DNA of 32,818 nucleotides from a virus. Under the pieces are notes generated by a model, which saw only the letters and a list, made by a program, of their open reading frames with translations, did not search any database and was not told the origin of the DNA. Below are positions 1 to 7,410 of the stretch, one piece after another (the stretch's first letter is position 1; each line of letters begins with the position of its first letter). The stretch is from positions 1 through 32,818 of the IMG/VR virus record IMGVR_UViG_3300025874_000042; one strand, written 5' to 3'. Made by a program: the position numbers and the translations under genes.

Positions 1-2172
1 CCAACTTTAACTCCTACTAACACCCCTACCAATACTCCAACAGTAACTTCAACACCAGATGCAACATTAACGCCCACCCCTACGAATACCCCTACGAATA
101 CGCCAACCAATACCCCTACGAATACCCCTACGAATACCCCTACGAATACTCCAACTAATACCCCTACGAATACCCCTACGAATACCCCTACGAATACTCC
201 AACTAATACGCCAACCAATACCCCTACGAATACTCCTACGAATACTCCAACCAATACCCCTACGAATACTGCAACGGTCACACCAACTAATACCCCTACT
301 AATACTGCAACTCCTACCCCGTCTAATACACCTACATTAACACCTACTTTAACCCCAACACCGACAACATCCGCCGCAGCTCTTCTTAGTTGTTATGTCG
401 CAGGACCTTTAACTGCAGATACCAGTAATGGAGCAGTATTCGATAGAAGTATTAACGTTAGTGGTATGTTAGAGGTCATTGCCGGTGCGGTTGGTGGTCA
501 GGCAGCGGTACCTGATGAGTTCTCTAAAAAAGTTGCTCGTTCATTCCAATTAATAATGGACCCATCAGCCACGGGAATTACCCTATCATATCAAAATAAT
601 TTAGTAGCAACTTTAAGAGGTGATGAGGGTACTATACACGAGGGGTTACCAACAGCTCAAAGAATTGGGTATGGTAGTGGAGATAACTATGACCCTAATT
701 GGTTAACAGATGAAGGTATAACTGGATATACAGGTTATGAAGAATTCTTAGATACTCACGCAGTTAATGACATGGTATGGTATCAAAGTGGTTCCACAAG
801 TGGTGATACTGTAATAACTGAGGTATTTGAACATATTTTCCATACCGTACATCTATTCGGTATTATGGGTGCGGTTCCCGGCTCATCGACCGCAGTAAAT
901 TGGATGGCGGAAGAAAACCCAAATTGGCAAACAACAGACCTACACTTATCCATGAAACAAGCTATCGAGAATGGTATGTATGACCCAACTGACTATGCAC
1001 CTAATTGGAGTGGGGATACAGGTCAAGCTCAAGTGGCGTATAAAGAGTATATGTACTTATTAAACTTCGGTATGTGGGAAATGTCCGAGTTTTGGGATGG
1101 TGGGTCATTATCTCCAGAATGGAATGATAATATGAGAACACCATCAGGAATTCAAACTAACAACATTTCAGGTTATACATTGTTTAATAATTATTTTGCA
1201 CCAGTACTGACTAAACCTAGTTTTACAACACTAAGAAATATTTTCCAAGATAATGGAGGGGGTAGTTCAGGATATGTTGCCGATGATTGTGTAACACCAA
1301 CACCAACGCCAACCCAATCAGTCACGCCTACAGTAACACCTACAATTACTCCATCAACATCCCCACCCGTAGATTGGTCACCTACAGATGTAAATGTAGT
1401 GGCGTGGGTTGACGCTTCAGACACCACTTCATACAGTCCATCTACAGGTACATTATCCTCAGTAAATGATAAAACAGGAACGTATAGTACTTTAAATGTT
1501 AATGGTACACCAACAATAGTCACAAATGGGTTAAATAGTTTAAGAGTATTTGATTTTGATGGTAATAATGAGTTTATACAAAGTTCATCTTTTGAAACAC
1601 AAGCGTCGTCAGGTAACCATTGGTCTATTGGTGTATTTCAATACCATAGAACAAATAACACTAAAAATTCTTTTTGGAGTTATGAAACAGACCAATCACC
1701 AAAAAGAGATTATGCAATAAGTGCGGGTGCATCTAATAATACATGGCCAGGTGAATTAGATTTAGATGGTTTATCTTCTAACCGAATTAGTTCTAGAATC
1801 GGAAATCTACAAACTTGGAACTTTCAGAGTATTTCTCAAAATACATGGGTGATTGTCTCTTGTTGGTTTAACAAATCGGGCAATCAGATAGGTGTAAGAG
1901 TTAATGGTAATAACGCATTTACACCTGTTAATGATTATGACAATAGTATACAGACATCTCAACAATTAAGATTAATGAGAAATAGGGCATCAGTAGAACT
2001 GGATGGCCGTATGGCTGAGTTCTTTGCTGTTGCAGATATACCAGGAGTTAGTGGTACCGACTTAACTGATTTAGAAAAGGCTGAAGGTTATTTAGCATGT
2101 AAGTGGGGGTTACAGTCATCATTACCTTCGGGTCACCCATATAAAACAAATTGCCCAACACAAACTGACTAA
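1..2172 (+). CDS. Large Pro/Thr-repeat adhesin or tail-fibre-like protein, 5' end outside window
   Basis: The reading frame is open from base 1 to the TAA at 2170-2172, so at least 723 residues are present and the N-terminus is missing. Residues 1 to about 120 are a low-complexity Pro-Thr-Asn stretch built from PTNT units. A globular domain follows (about 125-420) with an EHIFHTVH histidine cluster near residue 279-286. A second Pro/Thr linker (about 430-455) leads to a C-terminal domain (about 460-723) whose [12 protein letters not shown] start and [11 protein letters not shown] segment look like a LamG/concanavalin-A-like beta-sandwich, often carbohydrate-binding. Long PT linkers joining globular domains are typical of surface adhesins and phage fibres. 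A role in host recognition is inferred from this architecture and from the adjoining tail genes. An internal ATG at 466 is not the real start, because the PT region is in frame upstream. Confidence 0.75.
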   Translation, partial: PTLTPTNTPTNTPTVTSTPDATLTPTPTNTPTNTPTNTPTNTPTNTPTNTPTNTPTNTPTNTPTNTPTNTPTNTPTNTPTNTPTNTPTNTATVTPTNTPTNTATPTPSNTPTLTPTLTPTPTTSAAALLSCYVAGPLTADTSNGAVFDRSINVSGMLEVIAGAVGGQAAVPDEFSKKVARSFQLIMDPSATGITLSYQNNLVATLRGDEGTIHEGLPTAQRIGYGSGDNYDPNWLTDEGITGYTGYEEFLDTHAVNDMVWYQSGSTSGDTVITEVFEHIFHTVHLFGIMGAVPGSSTAVNWMAEENPNWQTTDLHLSMKQAIENGMYDPTDYAPNWSGDTGQAQVAYKEYMYLLNFGMWEMSEFWDGGSLSPEWNDNMRTPSGIQTNNISGYTLFNNYFAPVLTKPSFTTLRNIFQDNGGGSSGYVADDCVTPTPTPTQSVTPTVTPTITPSTSPPVDWSPTDVNVVAWVDASDTTSYSPSTGTLSSVNDKTGTYSTLNVNGTPTIVTNGLNSLRVFDFDGNNEFIQSSSFETQASSGNHWSIGVFQYHRTNNTKNSFWSYETDQSPKRDYAISAGASNNTWPGELDLDGLSSNRISSRIGNLQTWNFQSISQNTWVIVSCWFNKSGNQIGVRVNGNNAFTPVNDYDNSIQTSQQLRLMRNRASVELDGRMAEFFAVADIPGVSGTDLTDLEKAEGYLACKWGLQSSLPSGHPYKTNCPTQTD
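70..300 (+). repeat. 12-bp tandem repeat encoding PTNT units
   Basis: Imperfect direct repeats of a 12-bp unit, mainly CCTACGAATACC with variants such as CCAACTAATACT, run head to tail with no spacers. Each unit codes for Pro-Thr-Asn-Thr. Variation is mostly at third codon positions. The stretch is C-rich and almost G-free on the + strand, unlike the AT-rich surroundings. Such arrays can change copy number by slippage, which would alter the length of the adhesin stalk. Confidence 0.9.
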
Positions 2173-2186
2173 TTAAATATATAAAC

Positions 2187-2193
2187 TATTTAT
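2187..2193 (+). promoter_or_regulatory. Candidate late promoter motif TATTTAT
   Basis: CTATTTATTGATAGT lies in the 28-nt gap before the 117-residue gene. The core ends 7 nt before ATG 2201, so a transcript from it would have almost no leader. It belongs to the motif set found before most structural genes in this window. ATAAACTA (2181-2188) overlaps it, as in three other leaders. Confidence 0.45.
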
Positions 2194-2200
2194 TGATAGT

Positions 2201-2554
2201 ATGGAATTTTTTATAAGACAAAATAGTGAATTACCAATATTAAAAATGCAGGTCGTTAGAGACGGACGAACAGATGCGTATAAAATATTTGATGCGGATT
2301 TAGATACTGCTACAATTAGGTTTTCAATGAAAAACGAAGCTAATGGTATAGAAAAAATACTAATGAATAATGCTTATATCACTGAAAAAATACAAGTTAA
2401 CCCTGATGCTCCTTATGAATACTATATTTATTATAAATGGAGTAAAAGGGACACTAATATTAAAGGTAGATTTATCGGTGAATTTCATATACATAATTCA
2501 ATGGGTGAACTAATTGCTCCAATAAGAGAAAATTTATATATTAACATAATTTAA
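2201..2554 (+). CDS. Small hypothetical virion-associated protein (117 aa)
   Basis: I do not recognise this protein firmly. It starts MEFFIRQNSELPILKMQV and looks mostly beta-stranded (alternating hydrophobics, for example FDADLDTATIRFSM and EYYIYYKWS). It ends with GEFHIHNSMGELIAPIRENLYINII, resembling beta-sandwich domains at the N-terminus of phage baseplate or receptor-binding proteins (BppU-like N-terminal domains). It sits 28 nt after the adhesin-like gene and 3 nt before the next gene, so it is probably co-transcribed with both. A structural or fibre-attachment role is a guess from fold-like features and location. No signal peptide or membrane segment is visible. Confidence 0.6.
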   Translation: MEFFIRQNSELPILKMQVVRDGRTDAYKIFDADLDTATIRFSMKNEANGIEKILMNNAYITEKIQVNPDAPYEYYIYYKWSKRDTNIKGRFIGEFHIHNSMGELIAPIRENLYINII

Positions 2555-2557
2555 GAT

Positions 2558-3013
2558 ATGAGCAATAACGTAAGAAGAAAAAAAAATTTAGTAATCGAAA
2601 GATTAAATCGTAGATTATTAGGTGAATCAGAAATGGACTGTCCAAAAGCTACTCAAGATTTAGAATTAAATACGAAACATAGAGATTCATCTATAAAGTC
2701 AGAACATATAAAATATGGACCATTAAATGTAGATGAACCTGGTGATTATTGGATAGACTTGGCGAAACATTGGGATACTACTGAAGAGGCATCTAAAAAA
2801 TCTTTATGTGGTAACTGTGTAGCGTTTGATATATCAAAACGAATGGATGAATGTATGCCTGGAGTAACATCAGATGATGATGGTCGTTTAGGTTACTGTT
2901 GGATGCACAACTTCAAATGTCACTCAGCTAGAACTTGCTATACTTGGGCTAAAGGTGGTCCGATAGATGAAGATTCAGTATCTTACGAATGGCAAGAAAG
3001 AAACACAAAATAG
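2558..3013 (+). CDS. Cysteine-cluster protein, possible HiPIP-like iron-sulfur or zinc fold (151 aa)
   Basis: A 151-residue protein with a basic N-terminus (NNVRRKKNLVIERLNRRLLGE) and a compact C-terminal part containing C84-x2-C87, C99, C114, C121 and C127, with another Cys at 28. The GYCWMHNFKC and CYTWAKGG segments and the four-Cys order recall high-potential iron-sulfur proteins, where CxxC is followed by two distant cysteines and aromatic residues. Closely similar small proteins are, to my recollection, frequent in marine T4-like phages without known function. Iron-sulfur binding is an inference; zinc or disulfides would fit too. L-G-E at 21-23 matches the (L/I)xE prohead-protease pattern, so the basic N-terminus may be a removable targeting peptide. 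It follows the preceding gene by 3 nt. Confidence 0.7.
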   Translation: MSNNVRRKKNLVIERLNRRLLGESEMDCPKATQDLELNTKHRDSSIKSEHIKYGPLNVDEPGDYWIDLAKHWDTTEEASKKSLCGNCVAFDISKRMDECMPGVTSDDDGRLGYCWMHNFKCHSARTCYTWAKGGPIDEDSVSYEWQERNTK

Positions 3014-3046
3014 TTTGACAATTCTATAATCATTACCTATAATTTG
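3014..3046 (+). promoter_or_regulatory. Consensus promoter of the DNA polymerase gene
   Basis: TTGACA at 3015-3020 and TATAAT at 3038-3043 are separated by exactly 17 bp, a perfect sigma70-type match. The same bases also read TTTG (3014-3017), 20 bp, then TATAATTTG, one base off the Bacteroidota pattern TTTG...TAnnTTTG. Transcription would start near 3050. The late motif TATTTAT is absent from this leader, which fits early expression. Confidence 0.7.
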
Positions 3047-3065
3047 TTTAAGTGTTAAAGAGTAA

Positions 3066-3084
3066 TCACATCAATACGATGTGA
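3066..3084 (+). promoter_or_regulatory. Leader hairpin upstream of DNA polymerase
   Basis: TCACATC (3066-3072), loop AATAC, GATGTGA (3078-3084) form a perfect 7-bp stem in the transcribed leader, 31 nt before the polymerase ATG. No T-tract follows, so it is not a simple terminator. T4 and RB69 polymerases repress their own translation by binding a hairpin just 5' of their start codon; a similar role here is inferred from position only. Confidence 0.45.
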
Positions 3085-3115
3085 GTAAAATGTCTCAAAC
3101 GAAAAAACAAATAAT

Positions 3116-5947
3116 ATGGTATCACAAGAACAAATTGAAACGTTCCTCAATGGTGAGGACCCTGAAAAATATATTGTAGCGTTAGAATATGATTACGCAT
3201 CAGGAAAAATATTCAAAGTAATTCAAGACCCAATACAGGGTAAATCAATAAAATCAGACACATTTATTCCATTTGCATGGGTAGGTAACCTACAAGGGCT
3301 CAACTTTTATGGTGGTTCTAAGTCGGCTCAAAAACAAGCAATGTCCACACACGGAATCATTATTGAGACATTAGATACTCACAATGACACCCGTATGGAA
3401 CAGGGTTTAAAATATTTAGTTAAGACAACTAAATCATATAGTAATTTAGTAAACTTTTTTAAAGGTGGTGGATTAGACCCGTGGGGTCGTGGTAATTCAG
3501 ACTATATAATGATTCTGGCACCTGCTGAACAATATCTAATACAAAAAAATAAAAGACTTTTTAAAGGTTTCGATGAATACGATGAGGTACATCGTTTCGT
3601 ATTTGATATTGAGACTACAGGATTATCACCTGAGGATAGTAAAATATTCCTTATAGGGATGAAAGATAATAAAGGTTTCGAAAAGGTTATTGCTTGTGAA
3701 AACGATGAAGAGGAACGTAAAGTTATTATCGAATTTTTTGATACAATCGCAAGTATAAAACCAACCTTGATTGGTGGTTATAACTCAGCCTTTTTCGATT
3801 TTCCTTTTATTCTTCGTAGAGCGGAAATATTAGGGTTAGATGTTAAAAAAATATCTAAAACATTAAATCCCAAACAAAAGTTAAGACAAAAAGAGGGTAT
3901 GTTGAAGTTAGCTAATGAAATGGAACCATACACTCAAACAATGATGTGGGGTTATAACATCATTGATATTGCTCATGCGGTTAGAAGAACTCAGGCAATT
4001 AACTCAGATATTAAAAGTTGGGGACTTAAATATATTACTCAATTCATTGGGGCGGAAAAAGAAAACCGTGTTTATGTTGAAGGAGATAAAATTGGTAAAA
4101 TTTATTTTGACAATAAAGATTATTATTTCAACCCAAAGACAGGTGGTTACAAAGAAGTTGGTTCAATAGGTACTGAAAACCTAATGGAAAGATTTCCAGG
4201 ACACTATGAAAAGGTAAATGGGAACTACATTATTGAAAGATATCTTTATGATGATATTTGGGAGACTATGGTTGTAGACGAGGAGTTTAATCAAGCAAAC
4301 TTCCTTCTTTCTAAATTAGTACCTACCACATATGAGAGGTTATCAACAATGGGTACTGCCACATTATGGAAAATGATTATGGCCGCTTGGTCATATAAAC
4401 ATAACTTAGCAATTCCTAAGAAAGGTGAAAAACGACCATTTACAGGTGGGTTATCAAGATTGATGGCGGTAGGGTACTCTACGGACGTTTTAAAACTAGA
4501 TTACTCCTCACTATACCCATCGATACAGTTAGTTCATGATATTTTCCCTAAATGTGATGTAACGGGGGCCATGAAGAGTATGTTAAAGTATTTTAGAGAT
4601 ACTCGTATCACTTATAAAAAATTGGCTTCAGATTTATACGTTTCAGACCCTGAACAATCTAAAAAGTATAATCGTAAACAATTACCGATTAAAATATTCA
4701 TTAACGCATTTTTCGGGTCATTATCCGCTCCACACGTATTTCCGTGGGGTGATATGGATATGGGGGAACAAATTACCTGTACGGGTAGACAATATCTTAG
4801 ACAAATGATAATGTGGTTTATGAAGAGAGGTTACAAACCATTAGTGATGGATACGGACGGTGTAAACTTTTCATCTCCACCTGAACGTGAAAAACACACA
4901 TATATCGGTAAAGGATTGAACGGGTTGGTTGAAGAAGGTAAAGAGTATATTGGTACTGAGGCGGACGTAGCGGAGTATAACGATATTTTTATGAGAGGCG
5001 AAATGGGGTTAGATACTGATGGTGTATGGCCATCCACTATAAATGTTGCACGTAAAAACTACGCACTACTCACTGATACGGGTAAGGTTAAATTAACGGG
5101 TAATAGTATTAAATCTAAAAAACTTCAAACGTATGTGGCTGAGTTTTTGGACCAAGGTCTACGTCTTTTATTAGATGGTAAAGGACATGAGTTTTTAGAT
5201 TTCTATTATGAGTACGTAAATAAAATTTATAACTTGGAGATACCAATTTCTAAAATCGCTAATAAATCTCGTGTCAAACAAAGTATAAGTGATTATAAAT
5301 TACACGTAAAAAAACGAACTAAATCAGGGTCACTAATGTCTCGACAGGCACATATGGAGTTAGCCATAAAACATAACTTAAATGTGGGATTAGGTGACAC
5401 TATTTATTATGTTAATAATGGTGAACGAAAATCTCACGGTGACGTTCAAAAAAAGAATAAGTGGAATGCCACTGCGGCAGAAAAGCGAGAATATGCTATA
5501 AATAACGGTAAACCGATGCCTCCAGATTCCACAGAAATCGTATTGAATTGTTATTTAATTGATGATAAATATATTAGTGAAACACCTGACAAATTAGGTG
5601 AATACAATATTCCTCGTTATATGGCGGCATTTAACAAACGTATTGAACCGTTGTTGGTAGTATTTTCTCCTGAAATTCGTAGCGAAATATTGGTGGATAA
5701 TCCGGATGATAGACCGTTTTTTACTAAATCACAAACTAAGTTGGTTAGAGGATTCCCCATGAAAGAAGGTAGTCAGGATAATTTGGATGAAGTATTAACA
5801 TTATCTGACCCTGAAATTAGGTTTTGGGATGACGTTAAAATAAACCCATATTATATGTATCTTGAGAACACAACTAAATTAGTGGATATGGAATACGTTA
5901 ATAAAAATATGAATATTATGAATTCTTTAGACCGTCAGAAGACATAA
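3116..5947 (+). CDS. 43: Family B replicative DNA polymerase (T4 gp43-like)
   Basis: The replicative DNA polymerase of the phage, 943 residues against 898 for T4 gp43. The N-terminal 3'-5' exonuclease is marked by Exo I FDIETTGL (D164, E166) and an Exo II-like GGYNSAFFDFPF near 220-231. Polymerase motif A is DYSSLYPS starting at D462, motif B is KIFINAFFGSLSAP around 526-539, and motif C is MDTDGVNF with D579 and D581. All catalytic acidic residues are present, so the enzyme should be active in both synthesis and proofreading. No Shine-Dalgarno precedes ATG 3116; the leader has a consensus promoter and a hairpin. The 3' end overlaps the convergent small gene by 32 bp. Insertions relative to T4 account for the extra length; no intein or split is seen. 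Confidence 0.95.
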   Translation: MVSQEQIETFLNGEDPEKYIVALEYDYASGKIFKVIQDPIQGKSIKSDTFIPFAWVGNLQGLNFYGGSKSAQKQAMSTHGIIIETLDTHNDTRMEQGLKYLVKTTKSYSNLVNFFKGGGLDPWGRGNSDYIMILAPAEQYLIQKNKRLFKGFDEYDEVHRFVFDIETTGLSPEDSKIFLIGMKDNKGFEKVIACENDEEERKVIIEFFDTIASIKPTLIGGYNSAFFDFPFILRRAEILGLDVKKISKTLNPKQKLRQKEGMLKLANEMEPYTQTMMWGYNIIDIAHAVRRTQAINSDIKSWGLKYITQFIGAEKENRVYVEGDKIGKIYFDNKDYYFNPKTGGYKEVGSIGTENLMERFPGHYEKVNGNYIIERYLYDDIWETMVVDEEFNQANFLLSKLVPTTYERLSTMGTATLWKMIMAAWSYKHNLAIPKKGEKRPFTGGLSRLMAVGYSTDVLKLDYSSLYPSIQLVHDIFPKCDVTGAMKSMLKYFRDTRITYKKLASDLYVSDPEQSKKYNRKQLPIKIFINAFFGSLSAPHVFPWGDMDMGEQITCTGRQYLRQMIMWFMKRGYKPLVMDTDGVNFSSPPEREKHTYIGKGLNGLVEEGKEYIGTEADVAEYNDIFMRGEMGLDTDGVWPSTINVARKNYALLTDTGKVKLTGNSIKSKKLQTYVAEFLDQGLRLLLDGKGHEFLDFYYEYVNKIYNLEIPISKIANKSRVKQSISDYKLHVKKRTKSGSLMSRQAHMELAIKHNLNVGLGDTIYYVNNGERKSHGDVQKKNKWNATAAEKREYAINNGKPMPPDSTEIVLNCYLIDDKYISETPDKLGEYNIPRYMAAFNKRIEPLLVVFSPEIRSEILVDNPDDRPFFTKSQTKLVRGFPMKEGSQDNLDEVLTLSDPEIRFWDDVKINPYYMYLENTTKLVDMEYVNKNMNIMNSLDRQKT

Positions 5948-6254
5948 CGTACCAATAGTTATTTATAAATCTTAATTCAACAGAGGCAAACTTTTCGAGT
6001 CTAATTTCTTCATATTGTTCATCGATTAGTTTGTCGGTTTTTACTATAGAGTCCGACATAGATTTTACGGTTATATGTTCTGTAGTGGTTTCATCTAATA
6101 AAATGACACATTCGGTATTACTATTTTTAACCACTATTGTACTCTCACCATTTGTCTTATAAAAGGGTACATTAATTACCACAATAGTTTCAGAAAAAAT
6201 AGTTTCTTTACCATTTATAATTTTTTTAATTGGTCGTGTTTTTATAATTCCCAT
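5916..6254 (-). CDS. Small hypothetical virion-like protein (112 aa)
   Basis: A 112-residue protein read on the minus strand, starting 2 nt after the gp13-like gene ends, so both are probably on one transcript. Its sequence looks beta-rich: IIKTRPIKKIINGKETIF, then TIVVKNSNTECVILLD, and a C-terminal KFASVELRFINNYWYVMSS. The ending with an aromatic NYWYV strand resembles the closing strand of small beta-sandwich decoration or fibre domains in phage virion proteins. No catalytic motif, signal peptide or membrane helix is visible. Its last 32 bp overlap the convergent end of the DNA polymerase gene. The function is unknown; a virion role is inferred from the operon partner. Confidence 0.65.
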   Translation of the reverse strand: MGIIKTRPIKKIINGKETIFSETIVVINVPFYKTNGESTIVVKNSNTECVILLDETTTEHITVKSMSDSIVKTDKLIDEQYEEIRLEKFASVELRFINNYWYVMSSDGLKNS

Positions 6255-6256
6255 AA

Positions 6257-7369
6257 TTAAATTACGTACATTTGTCTCGGTAATGCTCGGTATTGTAATG
6301 ATTTATTTAAATTCTCAGCTAAATTAGCTTCTCTTTCCATCATTTTATCGGGTCTCAGCCTTTCCAATCGAGCCATTAATTCTTCCATTAATTTGCTCTT
6401 TTCATCTTTAGCCTCAGTAAGTAAAGAATCGTAATCCATTGTTACTTCAGAATCTGGAGTTTTTAAATTACCACTAAATTTACCTCTTACACGTCCTAAG
6501 GTTTCTTTGACATAAGCAACAAACCACTTTCTAACCCAAGCCTGTGCCGGATTATTTAGTTCTGCCCATAACATTTCATCGATTGGGATATCAGAAGGTA
6601 ACCTTACCACATCGGGATTTTTAGCTAAACAATCTTCCCTATCATTAGTTTCGTAATACCAATACCATACTCTATATTCGTTATTTTCTATTGTACCAAA
6701 ATCAAATTTACCTCCAGGTACATTATAAAGATGTACGGCTTTCTTTCCTTCAGGTAGTGCAGTTACTCTATATGTTAATTCACCACCAATAAGTCTTCGT
6801 TTTAAATTTATGTCTTGCATTCTAAGTAAAATGTCAAAAGCGGGTGTTATCATGTAGTTACCCGTTTGTCCCATTTGTGAAAAACCGGCACCACCACCTA
6901 AACCTACACCACCCATACCACCAAATCCACCCATAAATGGGTCGAAAAACGCGGCGTCTAATTCTGCTCTTGAAAACCATAATAATTCATTTAATTCCCT
7001 ACCTGCCGGTATTTCATAAATTTGTTGGTTGGTTTTTAAGTCAATATAATCTTTCTTGAGTACTGAGTCTCCACCGGCTTGAAGTCCGACTATTTTAGAA
7101 TAAGAATAGGTGTATTGAGTTTCCCAATCTAATGAACGAGTAGTAAACGCTCTAGTAACTGATTGTTCGTCTAAGTTCATACCATAAAGTGATGTCCATT
7201 GTGACTCTATTAACCAATCGTTTACATATTGTGCGTAATCCTGAATAGATAACTCTAATAAAGAGTCCATCATTTCATCTTCTATTTCGATACTACGTAT
7301 TGGTGCACCTAATAGGTGTTTTACACGGGTATAAAGTTTTGTTCTTTGTGGTTCAACTATTACTGACAT
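6257..7369 (-). CDS. 13: Neck / head-completion protein resembling T4 gp13
   Basis: A 370-residue protein (T4 gp13 has 309). The start RVKHLLGAPIRSIEIEDEMM followed by a helix ending in YAQYV matches the gp13 pattern of RLGAP, an acidic helix and a Tyr-rich stretch. A Gly/Met-rich loop (about 143-165, FMGGFGGMGGVGLGGG) sits where gp13 also has a glycine-rich loop. The C-terminal WVRKWFVAYVKETLGRVRGK segment and the following helix ending in KSKLMEELMARL match the gp13 tail. In T4, gp13 joins gp14 to close the filled head and attach the tail. Here it lies on the opposite strand from the gp14-like gene. The resemblance is from memory of the T4 sequence and needs a profile search. ATG 7369 is preceded by A-rich sequence without Shine-Dalgarno and by a TATTTAT motif. 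Confidence 0.65.
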   Translation of the reverse strand: MSVIVEPQRTKLYTRVKHLLGAPIRSIEIEDEMMDSLLELSIQDYAQYVNDWLIESQWTSLYGMNLDEQSVTRAFTTRSLDWETQYTYSYSKIVGLQAGGDSVLKKDYIDLKTNQQIYEIPAGRELNELLWFSRAELDAAFFDPFMGGFGGMGGVGLGGGAGFSQMGQTGNYMITPAFDILLRMQDINLKRRLIGGELTYRVTALPEGKKAVHLYNVPGGKFDFGTIENNEYRVWYWYYETNDREDCLAKNPDVVRLPSDIPIDEMLWAELNNPAQAWVRKWFVAYVKETLGRVRGKFSGNLKTPDSEVTMDYDSLLTEAKDEKSKLMEELMARLERLRPDKMMEREANLAENLNKSLQYRALPRQMYVI

Positions 7370-7384
7370 ATGTATGTTTTCTTA

Positions 7385-7391
7385 ATAAATA
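7385..7391 (-). promoter_or_regulatory. Candidate late promoter motif before gp13-like gene
   Basis: Read on the minus strand the sequence is GAATATTTATTAAG, with TATTTAT ending 15 nt before the ATG at 7369. It lies in the 41-nt gap after the dismutase-fusion gene, so the gp13-like gene can be transcribed separately from the genes upstream of it. Confidence 0.45.
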
Positions 7392-7410
7392 TTCAGAAAA
7401 CTACATTTCT

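Noticed and set aside
70-300. Regular short repeats that could suggest a CRISPR array
   Set aside because: Units are contiguous 12-bp codon repeats in an open reading frame with no spacers.
838-862. EHIFHTVH as a zinc-protease motif in the adhesin
   Set aside because: The order is EHxxH, not HExxH or HxxEH, and no downstream zinc ligand pattern is evident.
1191-1523. 110-codon antisense reading frame
   Set aside because: It mirrors the PT-linker region of the adhesin gene, is Val/Gly repetitive, and has no leader or neighbours on that strand.
466-2172. ATG 466 as the start of the adhesin-like protein
   Set aside because: The frame continues upstream to base 1 with clear PT-repeat coding sequence.
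3090-3179. 29-codon reading frame overlapping the DNA polymerase start, possible leader peptide
   Set aside because: Lys-rich, no ribosome site, and of a length expected by chance in AT-rich DNA. It is not counted as a gene.
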